From contig CANLDN010000001.1 of NCBI GenBank assembly GCA_947489445.1, forward strand, positions 310,001 through 374,000: a stretch of DNA of 64,000 nucleotides, in the 5' to 3' direction. The position numbers and the translations under genes are program-made. Within the stretch, counting starts at the first letter, position 1, and each line of letters opens with the position of its first letter. Source of the stretch: an uncultured Paracoccaceae bacterium. GTDB taxonomy: Bacteria > Pseudomonadota > Alphaproteobacteria > Rhodobacterales > Rhodobacteraceae. Below the pieces are notes generated by a model. The model made no database searches, was not told where the DNA came from, and worked only from the letters and a program-made list of their open reading frames with translations. Shown here one piece after another: positions 28,718-37,529 of the stretch.

Positions 28718-29404
28718 ATGACAGCCAGTTTGCGCCTGCACTATGCCCCCGATAACGCATCACTTTGCGTTCGGCTGGCGCTTGAAGAGCTTGGGCAGCC
28801 TTATGAAACACAGCTGGTGGATCGCCGTAGCGTTGCCCAAAAGTCGTCGGCCTATCTGGCGCTCAACCCCAATGGGCTGATCCCGGTGCTGGAAACGCCA
28901 CATGGACCAATGTTCGAAACAGGTGCCATCCTGTTATGGCTCGCGGATGAATATGACCTGCTGATGCCACCAGTGACCGATCCTGCCCGTGCCCATGCCG
29001 TGCAGTGGCTGTTTTGGATCGCCAATACCCTGCACCCCACATTGCGTATGCTGTTTTACCCCACGCAATATACCGACGGCGATCATGAGGCATTGCGCCA
29101 AACGACCCGAAACCGGCTGACAGCCCAGTTTGATCTATTGCAAGAGGCACCAAACGCCGATTGGCTGGACACCGGTGGACCAAGCGCGCAGGGCTGTTAT
29201 CTGGCCCCCTTGCTGCGATGGCCCGCCCTTTTTGGCGGTGACACAGGTTGGTACAAGATCGAACACTGGCCGCGCCTTCATGCATTTGCAAAGCGTATGG
29301 AACAACGCGACGCGGCTGTCCGCGCGGCGACTGCCGAAGGGCTTGGGCCCACTCCTTTTTCGTCTCCGCACACTTGCAATCCACCCGAAGGAAGTGCCGT
29401 CTGA
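28718..29404 (+). CDS. Glutathione S-transferase family protein
   Basis: 228 residues. The thioredoxin-like N-terminus (LRLHYAPDNASLCVRLALEELGQPYE, then YLALNPNGLIPVLET and FETGAILLWLADEY) has the cis-Pro and the Glu-Thr/Ser that bind glutathione. An all-helical C-terminal domain follows, with a Trp-rich stretch (WLFWIANTLHPTL). Its stop overlaps the sdaA start by one base (TGATG), so translation is coupled to serine deaminase. The substrate is unknown. The 285 bp between rpiA and this gene hold the divergent promoters and nothing else that I can support. Confidence 0.9.
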   Translation: MTASLRLHYAPDNASLCVRLALEELGQPYETQLVDRRSVAQKSSAYLALNPNGLIPVLETPHGPMFETGAILLWLADEYDLLMPPVTDPARAHAVQWLFWIANTLHPTLRMLFYPTQYTDGDHEALRQTTRNRLTAQFDLLQEAPNADWLDTGGPSAQGCYLAPLLRWPALFGGDTGWYKIEHWPRLHAFAKRMEQRDAAVRAATAEGLGPTPFSSPHTCNPPEGSAV

Positions 29405-30777
29405 TGTTTCTATCTGTCTTTGATATGTTCAAGGTTGGCGTCGGGCCTTCGTCGTCGCACACCATTGGGCCGATGGTCGCCGCCGCACGGTTTCTGGATC
29501 ATCTCCGCGCGCAGCCGTTCGGCGTGACAGGCTTGCGTGCTTCGCTCCATGGCAGTCTAGCTTTTACGGGGGTCGGGCATGCCACTGACCGGGCGGTCAT
29601 TCTGGGCCTCGCCGGGTTTCTGGCCGATGATTATGATGCGAAAAAGGCCGAAGCGGAGCTGGCGCGGATCAGGGTTGAACATAACGTATCACCGGACAAT
29701 CTGGGTACATTGGCCTTTCACCCCAACGACGACCTGGAATTTGACTACGGCCCCGCCCTGCCCGGCCATGCGAATGGCATGATCCTACGCGGCGTTGATG
29801 CGCAGGGCGATGTGATCGCGCAGGTGACCTATTATTCCATCGGCGGGGGTTTTGTACTGACAGAGGCCGAACTGGCCGCAGGTAAGGATAGCGACACCGG
29901 CCCACCCGTGCCATTTCCGTTTCACACCGCGCAGGAGATGATGGATATGGCTGCCATGTCCGGCCTTGGTATCGCTGGCATGAAGCGGGCCAATGAACTA
30001 TCGCGGATGCCCCACGCTGATCTTGATCGCGGCCTCGCCCGGATTTGGGAGGTGATGAACACCTGCATTGATCGGGGGTTGGCGACAGACGGCATTTTGC
30101 CCGGTGGTCTACAAGTCCGTCGTCGCGCGAAGGGAATCTACGACGCCTTGCAGGCCGAACGGGGCATGAACCTCACCGCTCCGCACACCATCAATGATTT
30201 CATGTCCACCTATGCGATGGCGGTGAACGAAGAAAACGCTGCTGGCGGTCAGGTGGTAACGGCCCCGACCAACGGCGCGGCGGGTGTTGTGCCTGCGACG
30301 ATCCGCTATTGGCTGGATCATGTGCCCGGGGCCGCAGCATCGCGTGTGCCGGAGTTCCTGCTCACGGCGGCGGCAATTGGTGGGCTGATCAAGTTCAATG
30401 CCTCGATCTCGGGGGCTGAATGCGGTTGTCAGGCCGAAGTGGGCAGTGCGGCGGCCATGGCCGCGGCGGGTTTGGCCGCCGTGATGGGCGGCACACCGGA
30501 GCAGATTGAAAATGCTGCTGAAATTGCGTTGGAGCACCATCTGGGTATGACCTGCGATCCGGTCAAAGGGCTGGTGCAGGTGCCTTGTATCGAGCGCAAC
30601 GGGCTGGGCGCAATCAAGGCGGTCTCCGCCGCATCACTCGCCATGCGCGGCGACGGGCAGCATCTTGTCGCGCTGGATGTGGCTATTGAAACAATGCGCC
30701 AAACCGGGGCAGACATGAGCGAGAAATACAAGGAAACTGCCCTGGGTGGGCTCGCTGTCAACGTCCCGAATTGCTAA
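29404..30777 (+). CDS. sdaA: L-serine ammonia-lyase, iron-sulfur type
   Basis: 457 residues, single-chain type. It deaminates L-serine to pyruvate and ammonia. The N-terminal beta domain starts MFLSVFDMFKVGVGPSSSHTIGPM. The catalytic domain has the [4Fe-4S] cysteines in GAECGCQAEVGSA and MTCDPVKGLVQVPCIERN. The start at 29404 is chosen because it begins the conserved N-terminus and overlaps the GST stop; the frame is open upstream but reads as the GST gene in another frame. Confidence 0.95.
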   Translation: MFLSVFDMFKVGVGPSSSHTIGPMVAAARFLDHLRAQPFGVTGLRASLHGSLAFTGVGHATDRAVILGLAGFLADDYDAKKAEAELARIRVEHNVSPDNLGTLAFHPNDDLEFDYGPALPGHANGMILRGVDAQGDVIAQVTYYSIGGGFVLTEAELAAGKDSDTGPPVPFPFHTAQEMMDMAAMSGLGIAGMKRANELSRMPHADLDRGLARIWEVMNTCIDRGLATDGILPGGLQVRRRAKGIYDALQAERGMNLTAPHTINDFMSTYAMAVNEENAAGGQVVTAPTNGAAGVVPATIRYWLDHVPGAAASRVPEFLLTAAAIGGLIKFNASISGAECGCQAEVGSAAAMAAAGLAAVMGGTPEQIENAAEIALEHHLGMTCDPVKGLVQVPCIERNGLGAIKAVSAASLAMRGDGQHLVALDVAIETMRQTGADMSEKYKETALGGLAVNVPNC

Positions 30778-30786
30778 CGCAGGGCC

Positions 30787-31278
30787 ATGCTGTTCCATTT
30801 TAGCGAAGACCCGATGATCAGGCGCTTTGAACCTCGCCCGTCCAAGTCAAATGGGGCGGTGGTCTGGGCCATCGCTGAAGAATTCGCATTTCTTTACTTC
30901 TTTCCCCGTGATTGCCCGCGCATCGTGATTTGGGCGCAGGACGACAGCGGCGCGCAGGATCGTGACCACTGGTTGGGCGAGGATCAGCGCGTCGCTTATG
31001 TTGAAGAACGGTGGATGGAGCGGATCACACAAACAACTGTGTATTGTTACGCGCTACCTGTTGTTACGTTCCAGTCGCTTGATGATGTGGGTATGCATGT
31101 GTCATCCGAAGCGGTCATGCCCAGCGCTGTCGCCCCACTGACGGATTTGCCTCAGCAATTGGCACAACGCGGTGTTGCGCTGCGCCCGGTGTCATCGTTG
31201 CGGCCCATCGCACCGGTATGGCGCAGCAGCTTACACGCCAGCGGCATTCGCTTGCGCAACGCGCACGATCCGTTCTGA
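30787..31278 (+). CDS. Conserved small protein, DUF6886-like
   Basis: 163 residues. It begins MLFHFSEDPMIRRFEPRP and has VVWAIAEEFAFLYFFPRDCPRIVIWA, which I associate with the DUF6886 family. The function of the family is unknown. Nine bases separate it from the sdaA stop, so it is probably the third gene of the GST-sdaA operon. No catalytic motif is evident. Confidence 0.75.
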   Translation: MLFHFSEDPMIRRFEPRPSKSNGAVVWAIAEEFAFLYFFPRDCPRIVIWAQDDSGAQDRDHWLGEDQRVAYVEERWMERITQTTVYCYALPVVTFQSLDDVGMHVSSEAVMPSAVAPLTDLPQQLAQRGVALRPVSSLRPIAPVWRSSLHASGIRLRNAHDPF

Positions 31279-31315
31279 TCTTTTCGTTCCGGCTTGCGCG
31301 TCCTAAGCTGCAACC

Positions 31316-32227
31316 ATGTCCGATGATCGTCCTTTTCTTGGTGTAATGCTCATGCTCGCTTTTTGCGTGCTGGCACCGCTTGGTGACAGCATTGCCAAGC
31401 TATTGGGCGGTGCGGTGGCGCTTGGCGTTCTTGTGCTGGTCCGGTTCGCCCTACAAGCGGCCATTCTGTTGCCCTTGGTTTGGTGGAACGGTCAGGGGTT
31501 AAGGCTGCCTAAGGGTGTTCTGGGTTGGACGCTCATACGCACCGTTCTTCATATTCTTGGCATTGGCATGATGTTCAGCGCGCTGCGCTTTCTGCCGCTT
31601 GCCGATGCCATCGCGATTGCATTTGTGATGCCATTCATCATGCTGTTGCTGGGGTATTTTGTGATGGGTGAGCATGTCGGTGCACAGCGGCTGATCGCCT
31701 GTGCGGTCGGATTTGTTGGCACATTGCTGGTGATCCAGCCGAATTTCGTAGCCGTCGGTTACCCCGCGCTGCTACCACTTGGGGTTGCGGTCATCTTTGC
31801 GCTGTTCATGATGGTCACGCGACGGGTCGCACGCGATGTGGACCCGATCAAACTGCAGGCGATCAGCGGAATACAGGCAACTTTGATCTTGCTTCCGGTT
31901 CTTGCAATCAATCCCGCAACCCGTGATCTAACCTCGATTGAGGTGACACCGCAAACGTGGATGTTACTTGGTATTCTGGGCATCATTGGCACCTTGGCGC
32001 ATCTTTTCATGACGTGGAGCTTGCGTTTTGCGCCCGCATCCACATTGGCCCCGATGCAATATCTCGAAATTCCATTTGGTACGGCAATTGGCTGGTTGCT
32101 ATTTGCCGATCTGCCCAATGGTCTGGCCGCCATTGGTATTTGCGTCACGGTCGCCGCCGGGTTGTACATTATTCTGCGCGAGCGGCGGCTTTCAAAGCTG
32201 TCTGCAAATGCGCCCGCGGCAGTGTAA
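31316..32227 (+). CDS. EamA/DMT-family transporter
   Basis: 303 residues with ten predicted membrane helices in two EamA repeats. The repeat ends are visible as ALRFLPLADAIAIAFVMPFIMLLLGYFVMGEHVG and SLRFAPASTLAPMQYLEIPFGTAIGWLLFADLP. Members export or import metabolites across the inner membrane; the substrate cannot be read from sequence. Its last 59 bases overlap the 3-prime end of the convergent thiamine diphosphokinase gene. Confidence 0.9.
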   Translation: MSDDRPFLGVMLMLAFCVLAPLGDSIAKLLGGAVALGVLVLVRFALQAAILLPLVWWNGQGLRLPKGVLGWTLIRTVLHILGIGMMFSALRFLPLADAIAIAFVMPFIMLLLGYFVMGEHVGAQRLIACAVGFVGTLLVIQPNFVAVGYPALLPLGVAVIFALFMMVTRRVARDVDPIKLQAISGIQATLILLPVLAINPATRDLTSIEVTPQTWMLLGILGIIGTLAHLFMTWSLRFAPASTLAPMQYLEIPFGTAIGWLLFADLPNGLAAIGICVTVAAGLYIILRERRLSKLSANAPAAV

Positions 32228-32837
32228 TCAGCAGCGGACCGTCCGTCTGTATCAGAATTTCGTCCTTGGCGGCTGCGTTGGATGAACTGATCATGCCGGT
32301 AGGATGCATCACAGCAGCGTCCAATGGCCAGCGCAGGCCAGTGGCCGTTACAGTAACCTGCGACAATGGCATTAATGATATGCGAGTAGAGACAGGCAGC
32401 TTGAACCGGGTTGTGCCCTGAACCGCCAGAAAGCTCGCATCCTGATCGTCAATCAGAATGATGGCGCGGGTCGGATTGCGCGCCAACACGTTCAGCACAG
32501 CCAGCATGTGGTCCATACGTCCGCCGGTGAACCCCACCGCGAGAATGGAAGGTGCCTCTACGCGGGTCACGGCTTTCTCAAAATCGGTCGTGTCCTGCTC
32601 TGAAATGTGGCACAGCAAGTGGTCAAATGTGGCCATCGCATGGCGAGACAAGCTGTCCATGTCACCAATGACTGCGGCCGGTGCGATGTCAGCGGCCAAT
32701 AAATGGTCTGCGCCACTATCAACCCCGACAAAACAATCAGTTACAGGTAAAAGTTCCAAAATATCTGTATGCTTGATCTTTGATCCGCCGACCAGACACA
32801 CTATCTCAGAGGACGAAACAATCACGTCGATCAGCAC
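32169..32837 (-). CDS. Thiamine diphosphokinase
   Basis: About 222 residues. It transfers pyrophosphate from ATP to thiamine. The catalytic N-terminal region has GVDSGADHLLAADIAPAAVIGDMDS and SEQDTTDFEKAV, both diagnostic, followed by GFTGGRMDHMLAVLNVL. A beta-rich C-terminal domain completes the fold. The start is uncertain: a GTG at 32837 has GAGG 8 bases upstream, while the GTG at 32846 overlaps that ribosome site. The gene overlaps the EamA gene by 59 bp tail to tail. No TPP riboswitch is seen. Confidence 0.88.
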   Translation of the reverse strand: MLIDVIVSSSEIVCLVGGSKIKHTDILELLPVTDCFVGVDSGADHLLAADIAPAAVIGDMDSLSRHAMATFDHLLCHISEQDTTDFEKAVTRVEAPSILAVGFTGGRMDHMLAVLNVLARNPTRAIILIDDQDASFLAVQGTTRFKLPVSTRISLMPLSQVTVTATGLRWPLDAAVMHPTGMISSSNAAAKDEILIQTDGPLLITLPRAHLQTALKAAARAE

Positions 32838-32974
32838 GAATTCCACCTCAATTCACAAACATTCCCCAAAACGGTCACAAAATGATCTCGAATGTAACTT
32901 CATCCTGTTCCCGATTGAGCATCAATGTTTGTCGAACTTATCGGCTGCCGGCAACTCTAGAAAGCGTATAACAC

Positions 32975-34786
32975 ATGGGCGATACCAACAAAGTTTTAGC
33001 TGTTTCATACGGCACATTTTCATGTCGACTTGAAGGATTTGACGATTCTGTCGAAACGATGAAAACAGTGGTGTCATATTTCCACGAATTGGCTGGTCAT
33101 GATCGTTTCATGGATATGGAACCGCAAGCCCCTGACATGGACACGCTGACCCGCCTCGCAGAGGAACAGACAGGAACGCCCGTCCAAGCAGAAGTTGACG
33201 GTGAGCGCATCAGTCTGCGAGTCCGCCCCGCGTCCAGCGACGCGACACCAGACGCTGAGGAACGCCCAAGCCTGCGTCTGCACCCAAGGACGGACGACAG
33301 TGCCTTGACCGATGATGTTCAGGATGCAGATGGCGATCTGACCGAAGAGGCGTTTGAAGATATTGAAACCGATACCGCCGACATCGAAGACGATAATGTC
33401 GAAGAAGATGTCGATTCCATCATATTGACCTCAAACGAGGCTGATGACGTTGCATCATACGAAGAGGATACGCCAGCAGCTGCATCTTCGGATGATGGCG
33501 TTTACAACGACCTTGCAGATGATGGCGAAGCGGTGATCGCGGACGGCGACGATACCGAGGACGAGGACGAGGACGACGCACCGTTCTTTGATCCCGCCAC
33601 GCAAGATGACCAGTCCGATGCATCTGACAGTGTAGCAGCCAAGTTGCAAAGAATCCGTGCGGTCGTCAGTCGCGGACACATGGCTGCATCGCCTGACACA
33701 TTTGCGGAAGATCTGAACGAACCAGCCGAAACGCCCAAACCAGCGGCAGAAAACCCGCTCTCTCAGCGCCTTGCAGATCTGGCCCAGCGCAATGCGACTA
33801 TCGCACATGATGATGTAGCTGATGAAGCCGCGATCCAAGACGAAGACCTTTCAGAGCATGAAGAGCTGAGCACTGAAGAGCTTGCCGAGTTTGAAGCTGA
33901 GGATGACGTCCAGGATGCAGCGCCCGACACCTCTTCACCGTTGGTTCTGACTTCTGATGAGGCCGAAACTGAAGAAGATTTAGTCGCTGAGGATGTGTTG
34001 TTGGACACGCCGGATGTGGAAGAATTGGCAGAAGACGACGATCAGAACTTAGTAGATGATGTGGCCGAAGCTAATGACGAAGCTGCAATGCGCCGATTGA
34101 ACAGATCCAAGCGTAGCGATCTGCCTGAAAATAACGACGAGGCGATGAAGCGTATTCTGACGCAGGCCGACGAGAAGTTGAACGAACCCGAAGGACGGCG
34201 CCATCGTGATGCCTTTGCGCAGCTCAAAGCCGCAGTCGCGGCGACGGAGGCCGCGCGTCAGCTAGGTGATCCAGGTGCCGCAACACGCGAAACCAGCGAA
34301 GCCTTCCGCAATGACCTCGGGGCGCATGAAGCCGCAGAAAGCAAGTCCGGAAGCCGCCCCCTTTCCACCCCACTCAAACTGGTGGCGTCCTTGCGCGTCG
34401 AAGGCGAAGAAGAGGAGGAGGCAGAGGCACCCCTTGATCAAGCCGCTGACAGGTTGCGCCAGATTGCGGCCAAAAAAGAAGGTGGAAGCGCCGGGACCGG
34501 CGGCTTTGCTGAATTTGCCAAACAAAAGGGCGCGACAGAACTGGCCGATCTGCTGGAAGCTGCTGCCGCTTACATCGCCTTTGTTGAAGGCGACGATGAT
34601 TTCTCGCGACCACAGGTGATGAAGAAAGTGCAGATGGCATCATCCGATCAGTTCAGCCGCGAAGACGGGCTGCGGTCCTTCGGGCGTTTGCTGCGCCAGA
34701 GCAAGATCATCAAACTGAACAACGGTCGCTTTCAGGTGGCCGAAGACACGCGATTCCGGCCAGAAGATAAGGCCGCGCAAGGCTGA
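32975..34786 (+). CDS. Large acidic protein of unknown function
   Basis: 603 residues, no signal peptide or membrane helix. The N-terminus (NKVLAVSYGTFSCRLEGFDDSVETMKTVVSYFHELAGHDRFM) looks like a compact conserved domain. Residues about 100-350 are low in complexity and very rich in Asp and Glu (for example DTEDEDEDDAPF). The C-terminal 80 residues (ELADLLEAAAAYIAFVEGDD, then REDGLRSFGRLLRQSKIIKLNNGRFQV) look like a helical or winged-helix-type module. It is single, with a terminator directly after it. I recall similar proteins in Rhodobacterales but no function. A regulatory or scaffold role is only a guess. Confidence 0.8.
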   Translation: MGDTNKVLAVSYGTFSCRLEGFDDSVETMKTVVSYFHELAGHDRFMDMEPQAPDMDTLTRLAEEQTGTPVQAEVDGERISLRVRPASSDATPDAEERPSLRLHPRTDDSALTDDVQDADGDLTEEAFEDIETDTADIEDDNVEEDVDSIILTSNEADDVASYEEDTPAAASSDDGVYNDLADDGEAVIADGDDTEDEDEDDAPFFDPATQDDQSDASDSVAAKLQRIRAVVSRGHMAASPDTFAEDLNEPAETPKPAAENPLSQRLADLAQRNATIAHDDVADEAAIQDEDLSEHEELSTEELAEFEAEDDVQDAAPDTSSPLVLTSDEAETEEDLVAEDVLLDTPDVEELAEDDDQNLVDDVAEANDEAAMRRLNRSKRSDLPENNDEAMKRILTQADEKLNEPEGRRHRDAFAQLKAAVAATEAARQLGDPGAATRETSEAFRNDLGAHEAAESKSGSRPLSTPLKLVASLRVEGEEEEEAEAPLDQAADRLRQIAAKKEGGSAGTGGFAEFAKQKGATELADLLEAAAAYIAFVEGDDDFSRPQVMKKVQMASSDQFSREDGLRSFGRLLRQSKIIKLNNGRFQVAEDTRFRPEDKAAQG

Positions 34787-34809
34787 CTATCGTGCAGTAA
34801 GAAACGGGA

Positions 34810-34837
34810 AAGGCGGGATTTTGATCCCGCCTTTTTT
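34810..34837 (+). terminator. Rho-independent terminator
   Basis: Stem AAGGCGGGAT / ATCCCGCCTT with a 4-base loop, followed by a T run to 34837. It ends the transcript of the acidic protein gene. Confidence 0.93.
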
Positions 34838-34877
34838 GTGATGGCACATCCGTCCAAGGTTTAAAGTACCTGCCCGT

Positions 34878-35111
34878 TTACTTGTCAGCGTCCGGATCAG
34901 GCTGACCGATCCCCTTGAATACCCACTTCAACGGAAATGCCCATCCGATACCCAAAATCACGTAAATTACGAATTCAACGGCAAGCGGAAATCGGATTTC
35001 ACGGGTCATCATCCCGCTCATCACCGTGACAGCGAAGACGATATAGGTCGGCAAACCGACCGCCAGCACAAAAAGCGCCAATCGCTTGCGGGCTTTGTAT
35101 CCCATCGCCAT
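34878..35111 (-). CDS. DUF2842-family small membrane protein
   Basis: 77 residues with two membrane helices (LALFVLAVGLPTYIVFAVTVMSG and AVEFVIYVILGIGWAFPL). The start [12 protein letters not shown] and the C-terminal WVFKGIGQPDPD fit DUF2842, a family found in alphaproteobacteria. Its ATG overlaps the purA stop (TGATG), so it is translated with purA. The role is unknown. Confidence 0.85.
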   Translation of the reverse strand: MAMGYKARKRLALFVLAVGLPTYIVFAVTVMSGMMTREIRFPLAVEFVIYVILGIGWAFPLKWVFKGIGQPDPDADK

Positions 35112-36403
35112 CAGTCGGCAAACGGATCAGTAACAAGGATCGTATCTTCACGCTCTGGCGAGGTTGATACAAGGGCAACCGGGCAATCGATCAGCTCTTC
35201 GATCCGGCGCACATATTTGATCGCCTGTGCCGGCAAATCCGCCCAGGACCGCGCGCCTTCGGTGGATTCGGACCAGCCTTCAATCTCCTCATAAATCGGG
35301 GTGCAGCGCGCCTGCTGATCGGCGGCAGTCGGCAGGTAATCCAACTGCTCGCCATCCAACGCATATCCTACGCAAATGCGCAGCGTTTCAAACCCGTCCA
35401 GCACATCCAGCTTAGTGAGCGAAATGCCCGATACCCCGGACGTCGCACAGGTTTGGCGCACCAAACAGGCATCAAACCAGCCGCAACGGCGTTTGCGCCC
35501 GGTGGTGGTTCCAAATTCATGGCCCCGTTCGCCAAGCCGCTGGCCATCTGCATCATCCAGTTCGGTCGGGAACGGCCCCTCGCCCACGCGGGTTGTGTAG
35601 GCTTTGACGATGCCAAGCACGAAATCAATCGCACCCGGCCCAAGGCCCACGCCCGTTGCCGCCTGCCCCGCGATGACATTTGATGAAGTCACAAAGGGAT
35701 AGGTGCCAAAATCAATGTCGAGCAGCGCGCCTTGCGCCCCTTCGAACAAGATCCGTTTGCCTGCTTTTCGTTTTTCGTTCAGCACTTTCCAGACGGGGGC
35801 TGCATATTGCAAAATCTCTGGCGCAATTTCCCGCAATTGCGCGAGCACTGCATCCCGGTCGATTGCTTCGAGGCCCAACCCGCGCCGCAGCGCGTCGTGA
35901 TGGACAAGGGCCCGGTCCAGTCGCAGCTCCAGCGTGGCATCGTCAGCCAGATCGGCAACACGGATGACACGACGGCCAACCTTATCCTCATAAGCAGGTC
36001 CAATGCCACGTCCGGTCGTGCCAATCTTGGCGACAGAGTTCTGGCCTTCGCGTGCACGGTCCAACTCGCCATGAAATGGCAGAATCAGGGGGGTGTTTTC
36101 CGCGATCATGAGTGTATCTGGCGTGATCTGCACGCCTTGTTCGCGCAAGGTCGTGATCTCGTTGATCAAGTGCCAGGGGTCCAGCACAACACCGTTCCCG
36201 ATCACCGAGAGTTTACCGCCGCGCACCACCCCGGATGGCAGCGCATGCAGCTTATAAACCTCACCATCGATGACCAATGTGTGTCCCGCATTATGGCCGC
36301 CCTGAAAGCGGGCGATCACATCGGCGCGTTCTGACAGCCAATCAACGATCTTGCCTTTGCCTTCATCGCCCCACTGCGCACCGACGACCACCACATTTGC
36401 CAT
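35111..36403 (-). CDS. purA: Adenylosuccinate synthetase
   Basis: 430 residues, usual length. It uses GTP to make adenylosuccinate from IMP and aspartate in AMP synthesis. Hallmarks are [19 protein letters not shown] (P-loop) and [12 protein letters not shown] at the N-terminus, [14 protein letters not shown], and [15 protein letters not shown]. The ATG at 36403 has AGGG 4 bases upstream; an earlier ATG at 36451 would add 16 residues before the conserved MANVVVVG start. DUF2842 is coupled behind it. Confidence 0.97.
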   Translation of the reverse strand: MANVVVVGAQWGDEGKGKIVDWLSERADVIARFQGGHNAGHTLVIDGEVYKLHALPSGVVRGGKLSVIGNGVVLDPWHLINEITTLREQGVQITPDTLMIAENTPLILPFHGELDRAREGQNSVAKIGTTGRGIGPAYEDKVGRRVIRVADLADDATLELRLDRALVHHDALRRGLGLEAIDRDAVLAQLREIAPEILQYAAPVWKVLNEKRKAGKRILFEGAQGALLDIDFGTYPFVTSSNVIAGQAATGVGLGPGAIDFVLGIVKAYTTRVGEGPFPTELDDADGQRLGERGHEFGTTTGRKRRCGWFDACLVRQTCATSGVSGISLTKLDVLDGFETLRICVGYALDGEQLDYLPTAADQQARCTPIYEEIEGWSESTEGARSWADLPAQAIKYVRRIEELIDCPVALVSTSPEREDTILVTDPFAD

Positions 36404-36543
36404 GAGACCCTGCCCTAATTGATTTCCGCGCCCCCTATATCTCTGCAACACCTCTTGGGGAACCGCAAATTTGCCGTAGGCCGCACTGGACAGCCACGGG
36501 TCCCGTTGCCATTGTCCCCGCGAATAAAGAAGTGAGGCATATC

Positions 36544-36939
36544 ATGGGTTTCGTCATTCGCTGGGTTTTTGCCTTTGTGCTGCTGGCCGCCACCTATAAT
36601 CCGACCAACTGGAACTTTGTGCGCTGGAGTGCGGCGAATTTTGAGACAAACCTGTCGGTGACGGTTCTGTTCGGACTGATCCTTTTGGTGGGCTACATTA
36701 TCTATCTGCGGGCCACCTTGCGATCGATCGGGATTTTCGGGATGGTGCTGATCCTCGCGGTTGTGGGTACATTATTGTGGGTCCTTTATGATCAGGGGCT
36801 AATCAATCTCGACAATCCAACGGCCAATACCTGGATCGCGCTTTTCGCCTTATCCATTGTTCTGGCGGTCGGGCTGAGCTGGTCCATCGTGCGCCGGAAG
36901 CTGACGGGTCAGGCCGACATGGATGACGTCGACGAATAA
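36544..36939 (+). CDS. Membrane protein, DUF6524-like
   Basis: 131 residues from the ATG at 36544 (GTGAGG 6 bases upstream). Four hydrophobic helices: GFVIRWVFAFVLLAATYNP, LSVTVLFGLILLVGYIIYL, SIGIFGMVLILAVVGTLLWVL and TWIALFALSIVLAVGLSWS. The opening with the YNPTNWNFVRW loop is what I associate with DUF6524. It is divergent from purA and lies 78 bp upstream of secG. The function is unknown. Confidence 0.78.
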   Translation: MGFVIRWVFAFVLLAATYNPTNWNFVRWSAANFETNLSVTVLFGLILLVGYIIYLRATLRSIGIFGMVLILAVVGTLLWVLYDQGLINLDNPTANTWIALFALSIVLAVGLSWSIVRRKLTGQADMDDVDE

Positions 36940-37017
36940 GGCCCATTCAGGGGTTGCGGGACGGGTCGCCACCTTTTAGATACCGCTTGTTCGCGAACGC
37001 CCCGAAAGGCCTCATGT

Positions 37018-37371
37018 ATGGAAAACGTTATCCTGATTATCCACCTGATCCTGGCGCTGAGCCTGATCGGCACCGTGCTGTTGCAGCGGTCCGAGGGCGG
37101 TGGTCTTGGTATGGGCGGCGGCGGTGGCGGGGCAACGGGCGGACGCCCAGCCCCCACGGCGATGAGCAAGTTCACATGGATCTTAGCGATTGCATTCATC
37201 TGCACATCCATCGCGCTAACACTTCTTGCAGCGAGCAATACAGCTGGATCGTCCGTGGTGGACCGTTTGGGTGATGTGCAGGCTGACGATGGTGGCACTG
37301 TGCCAGACCTTGGTGACAGTCTTTTGCCCCCATCAAGCGATGATGCACCACTGGTGCCATCGGGCGACTAA
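37018..37371 (+). CDS. secG: Preprotein translocase subunit SecG
   Basis: 117 residues. Two membrane helices (VILIIHLILALSLIGTVLLQ and KFTWILAIAFICTSIALTLLA) flank a Gly-rich cytoplasmic loop (GGGLGMGGGGGGATGGR), the usual SecG plan. SecG aids SecYE in protein export. A 40-residue acidic C-terminal tail is an extension seen in alphaproteobacterial SecG proteins. It precedes pyrG as is usual in Rhodobacterales. Confidence 0.93.
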   Translation: MENVILIIHLILALSLIGTVLLQRSEGGGLGMGGGGGGATGGRPAPTAMSKFTWILAIAFICTSIALTLLAASNTAGSSVVDRLGDVQADDGGTVPDLGDSLLPPSSDDAPLVPSGD

Positions 37372-37529
37372 CCACAAGCAGTTGCCGGGCGATCACGTTC
37401 GGCAACATGATGTTGGGTCAACGGTTGCCTAATCGGTCCGAATCCGCTAAGGCTTAAATCCCGTGATGATGCGAATTTTATCGTTCGTTTTCCCACAATT
37501 TTTGGATGTTTTCACGGGAGTTCCAGCCG

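Noticed and set aside
28554..28811. Minus-strand open frame of 85 codons between rpiA and the GST gene
   Set aside because: It overlaps the start of the GST gene by 94 bp, lacks a good ribosome site and its product is not convincing.
32847..32974. Leaderless start for the acidic protein from a TATAAC box at 32967
   Set aside because: The box is only two bases before the ATG, so transcription would start inside the gene; there is no matching -35 element.
37381..37406. Hairpin (GTTGCCG / CGGCAAC) after secG
   Set aside because: A 7-bp stem with a long loop and no T run; too weak to call as a terminator.
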